Below, piece after piece: positions 46,281-58,899 of a stretch of 64,000 bases of DNA. The position numbers were made by a program, and so were the translations under genes. How positions within the stretch are numbered: the stretch's first letter is position 1; each line of letters starts with the position of its first letter. The DNA lies in contig LNGK01000008.1 in assembly GCA_001510575.1 (NCBI GenBank), positions 1,562,340 to 1,626,339 on the forward strand, written 5' to 3'. This stretch comes from Knoxdaviesia capensis. Taxonomy: Eukaryota; Ascomycota; Sordariomycetes; Microascales; Gondwanamycetaceae. The notes beneath the pieces are model-generated. The model was given only the letters and a program-made list of their open reading frames with translations, searched no databases and had not been told where the DNA came from.

Positions 46281-47773
46281 ATGAGTCTTCCAGACTCCTA
46301 CCGTATGGAGCTTCAAGCTCTGGAGAGAGAAATTGTTCAAGCTCAGCCTGCTGACCTTTTTAAATTCTGTGCAGAGTTCTTCATCCAGCGCTTGCATTCG
46401 GATCCTTCCCATTCCTCCACCTCCCAACCAGCCACCCAGCCAGAAGACCTCTCACCAGAAGAGCCTTCGGATCGGCAAGCTAAGAAACGGAAACTTACCG
46501 CCTCAGTTCCACCTCGCCATCAAAGCCAGAACATCATGGCATCGAATCCCTTCGCGAGCCCCTTCGCGAACGCGAATCCCTTTGGTTCTAGCGACCCGTT
46601 CCAAACATCTTCCAGAAACACCATTATTGAGGAGGAGGAAGGAGACGGTGTTGGCTCTCCCTCCGCCCCCAACTTCTCCTTCGCCAACTCGTTCCGCACT
46701 CCCTTTGGTGGAGAATCCGCCAGTGACCCGTCCCGGGCCGCTCCGACACCCGATTCCTACCCCGCCCAGTACAACTTCAACCGCCGAACCTCAGTCTCCG
46801 CCGAGTCCCTGAAGCCTAGCGCCGATACATACGACAACTGGTCTCCGCCTGTCCATGTGAAGACCCCCGAACAACTCGAGCGACTCAACAAGGCTATTGG
46901 AGAAAACTTTCTCTTCAACCATCTCGACGATGAACAAAAGACCCAAGTTCTCGGCGCTTTGGTAGAAAAGCCCGTACCGGCCAAAGGCATCAAGGTGAGT
47001 TTTTCTCTCCGAATTTTGACATCGTGATTTTTTTGTTGCTTAATATCTGACTCGTTTTGGGTGGGTTATAGGTTATTTCCCAAGGTGATGCTGGTGACTT
47101 TTTCTACATTGTTGAGAACGGCACATTCGATATCTATGTGAACCCGGCTGGAGCCATCCAATCCGGAGCTGACGGGATGGGTGCCAAGGTCAGCACCATC
47201 AATGCTGGGGGTTCCTTCGGAGAGTTGGCCCTCATGTACAACGCCCCCCGTGCCGCCACTGTCATCTCTGCTGAGCCCGCGTGCAATCTTTGGGCACTGG
47301 ACCGAGTCACTTTCCGTCGGATATTGATGGAGTCGACTTTTGCTCGCCGCAGAATGTACGAGAGCTTCCTTGAGGAAGTGCCCCTGCTTGCATCTTTGAC
47401 TCCCTACGAGCGCTCCAAGATTGCGGATGCACTGGAAACACAGAAGTTTGCCGCTGGAGAGGCCATCATCAAGGAGGGTGAAGCCGGACACCGCTTCTAT
47501 CTTCTCGAGAGCGGAGAAGCCGATGCCTTCAAGTCGACCGAGGCCGGATCAGTTAAGCACTACACCAAGGGCGACTTCTTCGGAGAACTGGCACTGCTTA
47601 ACGATGCTCCCCGTGCCGCCTCTGTTGTAGCCGCGACCGAGGTCAAGGTCGCCAGCTTGGGCAAGTCGGCTTTCCAGCGCCTGCTCGGTCCTGTGGAGGG
47701 CATAATGCGGCGCACCGAGTACATCGGCATCGAGTCTGGTGTTGAGGAGATGGATCCTCTGCAGACTCATTGA
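46281..47773 (+). CDS. pkaR: cAMP-dependent protein kinase regulatory subunit
   Basis: Two exons, 46281-46994 and 47072-47773, encode 471 residues. The N-terminus holds a RII-type dimerisation helix pair (ADLFKFCAEFFIQRL, about 25-40). A low-complexity linker follows, then the inhibitor sequence RRTSV (168-172), whose Ser marks it as a phosphorylatable type II inhibitor site. Two cyclic-nucleotide-binding domains follow, each with its phosphate-binding cassette: GSFGELALMYNAPRAATV (about 285) and FFGELALLNDAPRAASV (about 407). The subunit holds the PKA catalytic subunit inactive until cAMP binds. The intron (GTGAGT at 46995) separates linker and first cNMP domain. The linker is longer than in yeast Bcy1. 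Confidence 0.97.
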
Positions 47774-48817
47774 GGGAAGAGGCGCAGGGTGGGTGAGCGG
47801 ACGGAGCAGCATTCATCCCCGACTACTTCTCTAAGTGCAAAGAAGCTGCGTGTATGCATGCCTGTACGCGGGGCCCGGCACTTCTCTTAAAAGACTAACA
47901 GAACCCTCTCTACCTCTACCAGCCCAGAAGAGATGGATTGTCTTCCTACTCTCTTTTTTCGTCATGCCTTTCTTCTACCCTTTCACTTTCTATTCTCGTT
48001 CATCGACCAAGCTTCCTAAGTGTTGATGTCCCTATCTTCATATGCGTCAATTGAATCCAAGGGGAAAATTAAAAAGGCAATTCATTCAGTTTCTCAGTTC
48101 CTGCTGTCCATAAGAGCAACTAGCTTTTGCTCTCTCTTCACGTCCCATTGCCGTTCACATGCATCACCACAGATGCCTTTCACTTTCTCTTCACCCTGTT
48201 GTTCCTCTGGTCCCTCTTGAAGTCATTCTCACTCGGCTTAATGTCGTTTCTAAGTGGCTGTGGGAAGCTTCGCTATGATGATATATATTACAGCTTGGCA
48301 GACGTCTGTCAGTATGTTGTAACTTGATTTTTAGTCTCTGTTTTTTTTCCCCAGTTTTATCTGGCTTGCTCTTTCATCGGCCTGACAGTGCTTTTATCTA
48401 TCTTTATATACCAGTTGCTCAGACACCACTCGTTTTATAGTCACTTTGAAATATACAATGGTTTCAATGGCGTTTATATCAACCGTTATGAAGACTTGGT
48501 GTCGAAGTGAAGTTCCATTGGAGTGGATGTCTGTCACAAGTCCAGATGGATGCCATCTCAATGTTCTAGTTGTGAATGGGACAGGCGAATACTCGCCTGG
48601 GTCTAGACGAGGTAGTAATGTATGTAGTAAAGTCAATTGGTTCCGAACGCCGAATCTGCAATGGCGACTAAAGATAGGTATCTCGCATTTTAAGTAGATG
48701 AAAACCAGCCAACTCCAGTTGTCCCCCCAAAGGTCAGAGCCCTTGGCCATGAAATAAATAGCGAAGTTCCGGCATCCTCCGGCCCTCCGCCGATGATGAC
48801 GACAGTATATTTAGAAA
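47774..48817. other. Convergent 3' intergenic region
   Basis: 1 kb between the stops of pkaR (+) and the SPF27 gene (-). The T-rich first part is presumably the pkaR 3' UTR. No gene is seen. Confidence 0.45.
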
Positions 48818-49508
48818 TCACGAATCCCGCAAAGCCTCGCGCACATCCCGGCGCAGCTTCTCAACGGCCACCTCAGTCTCGACGACCCTGCGCACGCCGG
48901 CGCGCCACGTCTCCTCCAACACCCGCATCTCGCCCGCGATGTCGGCCTGGGCCTGCTGGCGGGCAACGGTGATCAAGTCGACGTCGCGGCGCGCGGCCGC
49001 CAGGTCGGCGTCCAGCGCGGCCACGAGCTGCTCCTCCAGCTGCCAGTTGGCGACCAGCCAGGCGTTCTTGCCGTGGCGGTCCAGGAGGGCGAGGTTCGCG
49101 GCGCGCGCGGAGAGGTACGTGTGTGCGGCGTAGGCGCGGGTCAGCTGCGTCATCGTGGGTGTTGTGGTTGTGTCGTCGGGGGAGAGTTCGTAGCGCGTCA
49201 GGTCGATCGCGGCGAGCGGGGGGCGGGGCGACTGCGCAACGCGGTCGAGCTCGGCGAGTATTGCGGGGGTGAAGGTCGCGGGGGCCGCGGTGTCTAGGGA
49301 CATCGGGGGCGGCGGCGGGCCGGAGGTCGCGGCTTCGGCTGCGATCAGGGCCTCGGCGGCGGCGCGCTCCTCGGGCGTCGGCTCCGCGTCGATGTCTACG
49401 CAGCGGATGTTAGATTTTGGGGGGGTGCACTCCGGAGAATGGGGGTGGGAGCATCGGTAAAGAGGAAGACTTACATGGTAGAGACTCGAAGTAGGCTGGT
49501 TCCGCCAT
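48818..49508 (-). CDS. Pre-mRNA splicing factor SPF27 (BCAS2 family)
   Basis: Two exons, 49508-49475 and 49395-48818, encode 203 residues. The N-terminus MAEPAYFESLPYIDAEP with a Leu-Pro-Tyr-Ile-Asp core is the hallmark of BCAS2/SPF27 proteins. The C-terminal half is predicted coiled coil (NWQLEEQLVAALDADLAAARR and onward to the end). The family is a core part of the Prp19/NineTeen complex that activates the spliceosome. The intron (donor GTAAGT at 49474, acceptor GTAG) interrupts the Tyr codon of LPYID. The region 48.8-49.4 kb is notably GC-rich. Confidence 0.88.
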
Positions 49509-52500
49509 CGTTCGGGTTGGGTCCCGCGTGGACGGGAGGGAAGGCGAGGTTGGATGGACCGGTGTTCGCAGCAGGAATTGTCCCGATGTCAAGGCCAAGA
49601 GAATTTCACCAGTTGAGCAAGCAGCGATAAGACCCGGCGAGAGTAAAGTCAATGAACTGTGAGGATGACAGGATAGTAATTGGGGAGCTGTCGTAGCTAT
49701 TCCAGTGTCGTTGTCTACAATTATTCGGCTTCGAAATTTCGAGCAGATTCAGGGCGGTAAAGACCGGCAGAATTCTGCTATCTGCTGATAAGGGTTAAAC
49801 CCTGCATCTGCGGCTCAATCTCCAGATTGCGGCAGAGCGAAGGCAATTTACACTGGTAAATGCAAACCAAAAAAAAACCCCCTTGCACGGAACACGAATG
49901 GAAAGAGCAAGGAAAAGGGGGGATCAGAACTATATTTTTCCGCGCGGTTGAGACGTCAGATGTCTGTCATGTTCCCAGGCATGCAACCGTCTTTTTTGCC
50001 TTCCTCGTATATGTATGTACACCGTAGATTGGGATCCGGCATTACACGGTCCATCCAGCTCAGGGGAAAACACAACAAGTCAGTAAGAGTGAGAAAAGGC
50101 GGGGGAGGAGGAGAAGAGTCCAAAGAGGCCGGGAATATGGAATGGCGGGTTGGAGAAGGGGGGAAAAGGCTCCGGGAATGGGTCAAGAGCTTGAATATTC
50201 ACGCGGCAGCTACGATCTCCTTCATGCTCGTATGGATATAAATGAAGGTGGTGGTGATGGTGAGGTGGGAGGCAATTCACATGAGGCTCAAAAACACACA
50301 CACGTGTTCTCTCGCCAATGTCTTCGTTTCCATTGAGCCTATTTTGTCCATTTCAATCTCGGTCTCCAAGGGTTACTAGGCCTAGAGCTTCTCCACGATA
50401 AGTGAACGCCAGGAACAGTCCGTTCCTCGTCTGTTGACAGGCAACAAACCGCCCGATATTGATCGAATCCCCCCCCCTCTATCCCCCTCTTAAAGAGTAA
50501 TTGTGGTAGGGTAAACTGCGACTCTACAATCATATCCAAGTGCAAAGCACACAGACCAACCAACCCCCTGGTTAGCACTCATGCAATTCCAATTTCGGGA
50601 CAGGTCGTACTCCTTGGAAAGTCACGGCAGAGTTTGACAATGATGACGATCGTAGGATTTTGTGGTGAGAGGGTTACGGAGCATACGGTGGGCTATAAAA
50701 TTGGCTGCTATTCATATCATTGCGCGCAAATATTGGAACAGAGCAGCATTGATATGTCCCCCGCCACCCACCCACTCACTACCCCTAGTAAAATGCAGCG
50801 TTGGACCATAGTCGCAGATAACACACGTCCACTCTCTGTTGTTTATGGCCCTCCCGGCACACAAGAACCCAAGTTGATCGACGCCAGGGGGGAAGCCAGT
50901 CGGCAATTTCCAATTGATTGTGCTTCCTTTCTTCCCTGATAAGCCCAAAACCTTAAGTGAGGTGCTCTTATGAGGTTTTGGCCCTTCTTTCTTGGGGAGG
51001 GAAAATCTTCTAGTTCCAGCAGAAGAGAAGGGGGTGATTTGCTTAGGGGACATGCATGGCTTTGGAGCAGCCAGCGTGAAGTTCATTACTCTGAGACGAT
51101 CCCGGGAGATCCTGGAAGAACTGCACTCAGCACAACACATATGGTATGTCGAAAAGGAAGCGGTGGCTGGTTCGTTGACGAGCGAAAGATACGGCTGCCG
51201 GAGGCTTTTCGTGGGTGGGGTGTTTTTCTTCTATCGATCTGCTGCAGGATGTCCGTGTATATTAATTTTACGTGGCAGCCAAATGGCAGAGCGCCTCCCA
51301 ATATTTGGGCGGAAAATACAACGCTGTGAAATAATGTGCACGTCGGGAGAGATAATAGATAGACAGAGAGACCCAACATTGGCGTGCGTGTGCCAGGTGT
51401 CACACCGTTCGTTACACTCACTCCCTCCCCTCCTCGTCCAAACTGAGCGTAGCTCTCGCCCATTCTGTGACGAGATAGAGAGGGCCAAAGCTCTTTGCTT
51501 ATGTTACGAGTGCATACATACAGCTTCAGCGCGCCGGGAGGCTCTGCCGAGCCAGCCTCGCTCGTTCAGCGCAAACCCATCACGGTGTTTATCTGTCTCA
51601 TGGACGCACAGCAGCATGTAAGCGCTTGTTTTGGGGTGTGTTGTCCAACCCGGGGGCACGCCGGGAAGGAAACAAGGAAACACACGAGAGTGCACGAGAG
51701 ACATCCGCATATGTGTATCTCTCGAGTGGACTCGGGAAGATATTGGGAGAAAGAATTCAAAAGTCAGATTGAGGGATTGCTGCTCAATCACCATCATCAT
51801 CGGCAACGAACTGCGGCGCCCAAACATATCCCACAATCGCCAAGGTTTGCAAGCAAACGCCCAGACACTGGCATGGGTTAAGATGGGTGAGACCTGTGAG
51901 AATCGAGAACAGAGAGCTGATCCTGAAATGCATGGGGGAGAGTGGGGACAAAAGCTCTAGCTTTTTGGAGTTGCTCGGGGGGGGAATTGCAAAGGTATTG
52001 GAGGAACGGGAGGGAAAGAAAAGAAGAGAAAGTGAAGATGAAATACGAGGTTGTCACGCCGTCTTGTCTATGAACTCAGTCCGCGATACATGTATAAGGA
52101 CGAACAGTCCATCAGGCCAGACAAAGCACATATTTCGACATGGCATCATCGAATGCATGTCTATAATAGTCTCGTGGGGCGAGAGAAGGCAAATAACCGG
52201 ATAGACCTGGATATCAGCCAGCCTTCACACCTTCGGGGTTCCGAATCTTGAAGATCGTCGGAGGCAGGTCTCGGGGGATTTCGCGACGAAGGTTCAGTAG
52301 AAGGACACACAACACGTCGGATATCGTACGGGAGGGCATGTTTCTTCTCAGACCTTTTTTTTTTCTTCCTTTCCCGTCCACTCCTCCCACAGCGGAAGAT
52401 CTCTCTCCTGTCGATGGACTGTACTGTTGGATATTTCTCGACTACCTCTGGCCTCCGGGGTTCAAACTGACTCGGAAGTCCTGTGTCGACATACGCAAGC

Positions 52501-55500
52501 CCTTGTCTTCGGTCTCGTTAGGTCACACAGATCCTAATATACATCCAACAGCCAGAGACCACCGCCGTAGCCTTTCTCGTCTTCCCTCTTTCCCACCAGC
52601 TGGAAGACACGCGTGCTACAGTTCTAGCGTGTGTCGGGTTGAAGCATCATGCTGTGTGCGTCTCTGGATTACGCGTGTGTATATATTGTGTATAGATGTA
52701 AGCCCACGGCTGCATTTACGAGAGGAAGAAAACTGTTGAGTGTGGGCGTTTGCAGCAGCGAGGGTTCTCGCTGATTCACTGGTTATCGTGGGATCATGTG
52801 TGTCCCGTGTCGATGACGGGCAGAGACATTGGGTTAAGAAAAGAGGAGAGAAAGAGCCTGGTTTCACAGCGCCGCCCTCGCCGCCTTTTGTGATGATTGC
52901 TGCTTCTTCGATCCTCGCTGGCTCTAGCTGGGATATTCCGCCGCCCACGGGCCTATCGAGTGAGTGGGTGGTGGGATTTTCGGATGCATTTGTTGGCTCT
53001 CGTTGTTGAGCTTTCTTTGCGAGGCTTTTCGTCTTTTCTGCCTGGGGCAAACCAAAAAAAGAACGAAAGAGAGTATCAAGAATGGGTGGATGCATTTTCT
53101 CTTGTCTTGTCTCACCTTCCTTGCTTCTTCTGCTTCTCCCTCGTCCCCGATGCGGCGTCTGTTCTAGGAGGTGTGACGACGGAGGTATTTTGTTCTTTCT
53201 TCTATAGAAAGGTGTTTATGTGTGTATGTTTGTTGAAGAAGGTGAGAATTCCTGCACGCGGAGTGGAGGGGGGAAAAACGGGCTTCGGGACAATCCAAGA
53301 CATACGCCGGGTATGGCAAAACGCCGCCCCATGGCTGGGTTCATTTGAGGATATGGCGTCTCGTTGGAGTTGTTCCTTTTGTGGTGGTCTTCAGTCCAAC
53401 AACATGAGGCTTCTTTTATATGTACGAGTGCATGAATGTACAGTACTGTACAGTATGTACCAATCTATGGAAGGTGGTTTGATGGCCCCCGGCCTTGCAA
53501 ACGAAGATGGTGTGTGGGTGGCTTGGTGTAATCTTGGGCAGTTCTCGTGCCATGCATATTCTCGGAGATTGCAGACACCTTCGTCTCTCCCTCTCCGGCT
53601 GAGTTTTGCGGGTGAGTTTCTGGTAATACGTGCAATGATTGTCTCCTTTCTGATCGCCTCGTTTGTGTATACCACCGTACTTATTTGATAGTGGCGTAAG
53701 CCCTCCTCATCTACAGTACACAATACAGTAGAGAGCCCTGACAAGGTACACCGACAATCAAAAGGAGGTCTTGCGTGTATACACTACAAAAAGGACCCCT
53801 ATAACTACCGAGTCGCTTCTGCCAAGTTGAAAGCCCAATGGGCTGAGCCCGAGGTTCGGGATTCTGTTTAGTGTGGGATTTGGCGATCAACGAACGAGCA
53901 AGGAAACCCACTGAGACGAAGATCTGAGTCGGGGAGTTCAACAATGTGCTACGCTTAGCTTTTCACATGTTGGAACCGGTTCCGCCTAATGGACGGTTCT
54001 TTTGGGGAGGGGGGAAGGGCTTTTAAACTGGGTTCTCGCGATCTCCGCGTCTCCACAGTGGCCGGGGATTGGGCAGGCAAAAATAAATAATAAATAATAA
54101 AAATAAAAACAATAAAAGACATGAAGAAAGAATGAAGAATGCAGCAGGAAGACGCAGCCTAATGCTATATGGAGTTCGTACTACGTTAGAGGGAACTTGG
54201 ACGATATGGCTTTTACGAAGAAGCTGACACGAGCTGGGGGGGAGCGAATGGACCAAACCCTACGGCTGCATCTCCGAGCTGAGGCGGGGACAGACGAGCA
54301 GTGGTTTTTTGCCTTACTATGTACTGTATGTGCTTCCCGTTAACCAGGTTTTGCTCTTGTCTTCGCCGGGAGGAGGCTAGAATTGTCCTCGAGATTCATT
54401 CCCTTTGCGGGATTCCTTCCGGGGCGGACGAAAGAGAATACGAGCTTGACATACGTGGACTGAGCTGACTACTGGCGAACTATCCCACATAGCCGTTGGA
54501 ATCACACACAGAACGCTTGTGTTCAGCCCGTTGACCCAATATCTCAAGAACCAACCCGTCCGTTATCCACAGCGGTCGGTCCTACTCGCACTCACGGAGA
54601 GCTGCACTGCCACACTTGCACACCAACGCCAACAACAACCTTGCCAGAAACCCGGAGGCCCAGGTACCAAGCGCACCCGAAAGCTATGAGGAAGCGACTT
54701 GCGTTCACCCATCCGTAGTCACTCGGCTTTGGGTACTGCATTGTCGACTGGAAATGAGCTTTGCTTCAGCAATAAGCCCATTGGTTTCCATTTGCCTTTG
54801 GCTTTTGTTCTGTCTAGTGGCGGAGATTTCGAAATCTGGAAGCATGTGGCAACCCACCCCTCCCCCTTTGGTCTTGTATCGTATATCGTATAAGAGTTAG
54901 CAAAGGAATCAGGATAAAAAAGCGACGAATTTTCTTTTCCCCAAATCAAAATATGTAATCGAATACACATCCCGACTGAATGAGCCCGGCCCAGCGTTGC
55001 ACCCATTATGTACTCGTAGTTAAGTGTGTGCTCAGGGATCTCGTATGAGCCCAAAGCCGCCGCGCGCCCGGGGGCAGGACGGCTTATTTTGAACTTTCTT
55101 GCTTATATAGCTCAATGTTGTCATGTCGTCGTCATTGCAATGGTAGTGCAATTTCCTTCATAGATTCCAGACTTCTTGTCACTCTTCTCCTCCTCCTCCT
55201 TCAATATCATGGAGGTTTTAGAGTTCGTACTTGTGCTTTCTTGGATGCTCGGCTTTCCTGCTCGACGCGGTTCCAAAAGTGGTGTGATCAGCACAGCAGC
55301 GTGGCTTTGTCCAATCCACGCCAGTCCAGTCCGGTCCACGGTACCTGAACAATTTCTTGGTTGTTGGCTGGCCATGAGTTTGATATTTTTGTTGGATTCC
55401 ATTCATTTTCTCGAGGTCTTGTCCGGCGGTCCCGGATGAAATCCCTGATAGACGAAGGAGATTTACCAAGTTCAAGGAGATCGGTGGAACAGAGTCCCTG

Positions 55501-58500
55501 ACTTCCGAAAAGACGTGATTATTCCCCGCTGGGAAGTAACTATTTTTCTCTTTCTGTTTTTCTCTTTGCGCCTTTTCCCGCTCAAAGCATTTTTCGCCTC
55601 CCGATCAAATCAATTTAGTGGTACCTTGCGCTAGATGCAAGCCTTTTCTGTTTCGGGGTTAGAACCAGGTACACGTATTCGCGGTATAGTAGCGCATGGT
55701 TTCGTACGTAGAGCTACATGCTGCTTGTATCTTTGCCCTTTTGCCTCCTGGAAATCTGGGAAGAGGGCACCTCCAAGTCCCATCCACGGACGGAGGATGC
55801 CTAATGTCCCTCAGACCAGACGGAGACCGGATATACCACCGGGTGCCGAGTCAGGCAGGCAGTCTCCATTTGCTCAAGGGAAAAAGAAAATTATGCACAG
55901 GTGTTGAAGCTAATGCGAGGGGTGAGAAAGGGTGGGCAGACTCCCCATATTTTATTCTCTCTTTTTCTTTTTTTTTTCTTTCTTTTGTTTTTTTGAATGG
56001 TCCTATTTGGTACCGTATTCCGTCCGCCCGCCTATATGGTCGATGCAACGCAAAAGCTGTATCGACCTTCCCACTTTCAGTGTGGTGTCACTTATGACAG
56101 GTTTAGAAGCGATCTGTTGTCCATTTTGGTGTCAGGCCGCACTTGGGTTTTCCTCGGGCTTGAGACCGAGCGTCCAGACTTCGGATGCAGACTCACAACA
56201 TCATGAGATGGCGTCGAGATTAGGAGGATTCGATTGTCTCTGGTGTCGTGTTGCTCTGGTGTCCTGTTGATAGGAGTATTAGTGTTCACGAGCTAGGTTC
56301 GAGTTTTCCATGTCCATTTTATTTCCTTCTTCCCTATCTATTCTTTTTCCGCTTGAGAGCTGCGGCTGTCTGTTTTCCCACATCCACACCTTTTTTCATC
56401 CCAAAAATTTTGCACCCGCCAATTTTTTTACCCTTCACGATTTCACAAAGGTAATTCCTGACAGATTGCTTGCTGCGTGGTCGGATAGAAAGAAAGGAAA
56501 GGGCGGTCTCCCTCACGGGTTCCAGCAGTGACGGCGGGCGCTAGCCGTGAAACCCCGGATGAACGAGCAGCAAACGAAGAACAAGAGTGGCAGTGTGGTG
56601 GTATGCTAGATGGACTATTGCACCTCTCTCGTAGCCTCTGGCATGATGGTATAAGACCGGGCGGCGGTGTATTTTATGTACTGTAATGCTTCTTGTCTGA
56701 CTTGGACGCAGTTTCTTGTGAGTCGTAGGTCATCAATCCCATCATCATCATGTGGGATAGTTCTCCGACATCCTACGAGCAGTCGTGAGTCGTAAGTAAA
56801 TGTTACGGGTTAGCAGTCCACATACAGAAAAAAAGAGAAAGCCCGACCAGAATACCAGTCCAAGAAAGCATCATACAGGTCAAGGACGGTGAACGACCCA
56901 TCCAAAGTCCGGAAAGTCTAGACCCAGGTCCATCGAAACTCGCCCAGATATCGCTCGCTCGCTCGCTCGCTCACACAACGCACGCACTATCGACCTGGAG
57001 AAGAACCGCGCGCAGAAGCTGTCTCTCTGCCTTGCTCTTTCTCCTCTTCTTACGGAGTTTTAACACTCTCCTTCAGTTCCTCAGGCACCGGGTCTCCCAT
57101 GCCCTGGCAGCTCAAAAATAGCTTCACCGTCATTCCATAATCGGCCAGGGAGGCGAAAGTCGTAATGAAAATCAACGTTCAAGGGAACGAGGGCCAGCAA
57201 GCCACTCCCAGATCGGAGGGGGACTCGATGAAAGCTGGCACTGGAGGGGGGTTTTCTTTTTTCTATTCCCGGCCACTGAGAGGAATCACAATAGTCAGAT
57301 TTTCTTCCTTTCTTCTTTTCTTCCCGTCCTTGTCCGACCACTCGGCGACCCGCCCCCAGCCAGGCTGGCTCGGCCCTCTTCCTTCACATACTGTACAATG
57401 AGCGTTTGTGTGTGTGTCCTGCATGGCATGTTTCTTCTGTTCTCGGTGTCGGAACTCGAAAGCTTCCCAGTTCTTGCCACCAGACCCACCCGTCTCTCTC
57501 ACATTACCGGATCTAACCAGCACTTGTTTGTGCGCGTGTCTGTCTTGGAAATGTGGCCAAGCTTCGTGTAATGCCTGGCTTCTCTTCCGGGTCCTCGTGG
57601 TGATGAACTCTGGGCACAGCATGAAGGCTAGTAAAGTACGAGGAAGGTCGACTCTCCTCGCGGATTCTAAGCAAGGGTGGTTAATGAAAAGGGGAGGAAG
57701 AAGAAAAGGTTAAGGGGGCAGGAGGTAAGACACCGGTTGGCCTGGATATATGTCTTGAGAGAGAAAACAGGCATTCCAGCCTGGCAGCCAGACGACTCGC
57801 CCTCCCTCTCTCTACCAAAAGCGGCGAAATCTGGCCAGGAAAAGAAACGAAGAAAGTTTGACAACATCAAGAGTCCCCACACCCGCATTGCCACATCTGC
57901 TCGTAGCAAGTGAAGCTCTCTCGGCTGTCTCCGAAGAAGATGAAAAGAATAAGCTGCGGTTGAGAACAGCCCACGTCACCAGAGCATCTCGCTCGTTTAA
58001 CTACCTCCGAAACCAGACTAAGGGGCGCCAGCAGTCATTCTCTGTTCGGCTTTGTTGCCTTTCCGTGTTTCTCCAACCACACCCGACTATGTAAAATCCC
58101 GAGCGTGAACAGGTATTTTATTTCTTCCCGCTCCGTTTTCTTCTGAGCAACCTGGTCGGAGAGAAGAAATCCGGAGAACAAGGGAGACTGCATCTGACGC
58201 CTCTGCAAAAATGTTTGCAGTTTCTCCGGATTAAGTCGTTTCTCGCTGCCCTTCACGGCACATGCATATCTCTCCAATAAAATCAGAAACTTAATTCGGA
58301 ATTTTGCTGTGCCCAGAAACACAGAAACAACTTGTACAGTATGTGGATGTATAAGCCCCCCCAGGTAATTTCATCCCCAGCATCATTCCCTGTCTGGTAT
58401 TCCACTCTCGCTTTCATACTGTATGTAAGTACAGTACAGACCAATATGTTCAGTCGGCTGCTGCTCCAACGCTGCCCAATGCCACTTCCAACTCGTTCAC

Positions 58501-58899
58501 CTGTTCACCTGCTCCCTTCTTGAGGGGTATAAACATGTTCGTGGTATGTGTGTCTCTCTGTGTCGGGAGCAAGACTCCCATGAGGGAGGTTGACTCTCCA
58601 AGCCCGAGAGAATACGTGGATTGTAAAACAAGGCACACAAGACAGACAGAGAAACGAAGGCACAGCACAACACATCATATGTCGTCTAGATGCCTGGATT
58701 CCTCCTTCTCTGATCTTGCGGTTCACACTCTCTCCTGGTATATTTCCGTAGTCCGTAGAATTAGACGTATACGAGGTTCCTTCCCTGTCCCTTGACCAGC
58801 TCAACCCTGATCTTGCTCAGTCATCATCATCGCCGCTGGCTGTCTCCCTCCTTCCACATGTAATGCGACCTCCTTCCCGAGATTTCTTCCGGTGCCAGG
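49509..58899. other. Gene desert, first part
   Basis: 9.4 kb without a supportable gene on either strand. From about 49.9 to 52.2 kb the + strand is purine-rich, so the minus strand is pyrimidine-rich, as expected for the leader and promoter of the SPF27 gene. The remainder is mixed, with frequent CT and GT runs and recurrent TACTGTA/TACAGTA words (see findings). Open frames of up to 263 codons (for example 52897-53688) lack recognisable domains or plausible composition. Confidence 0.5.
56951..56973. repeat. TCGC tetranucleotide repeat
   Basis: About five and a half tandem copies of TCGC/CGCT within the gene desert. Confidence 0.85.

Noticed and set aside
52897..53688. 263-codon open frame in the gene desert
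   Set aside because: It does not resemble a folded protein, has odd Cys/Trp/Phe-rich composition, and overlaps equally long frames on both strands.
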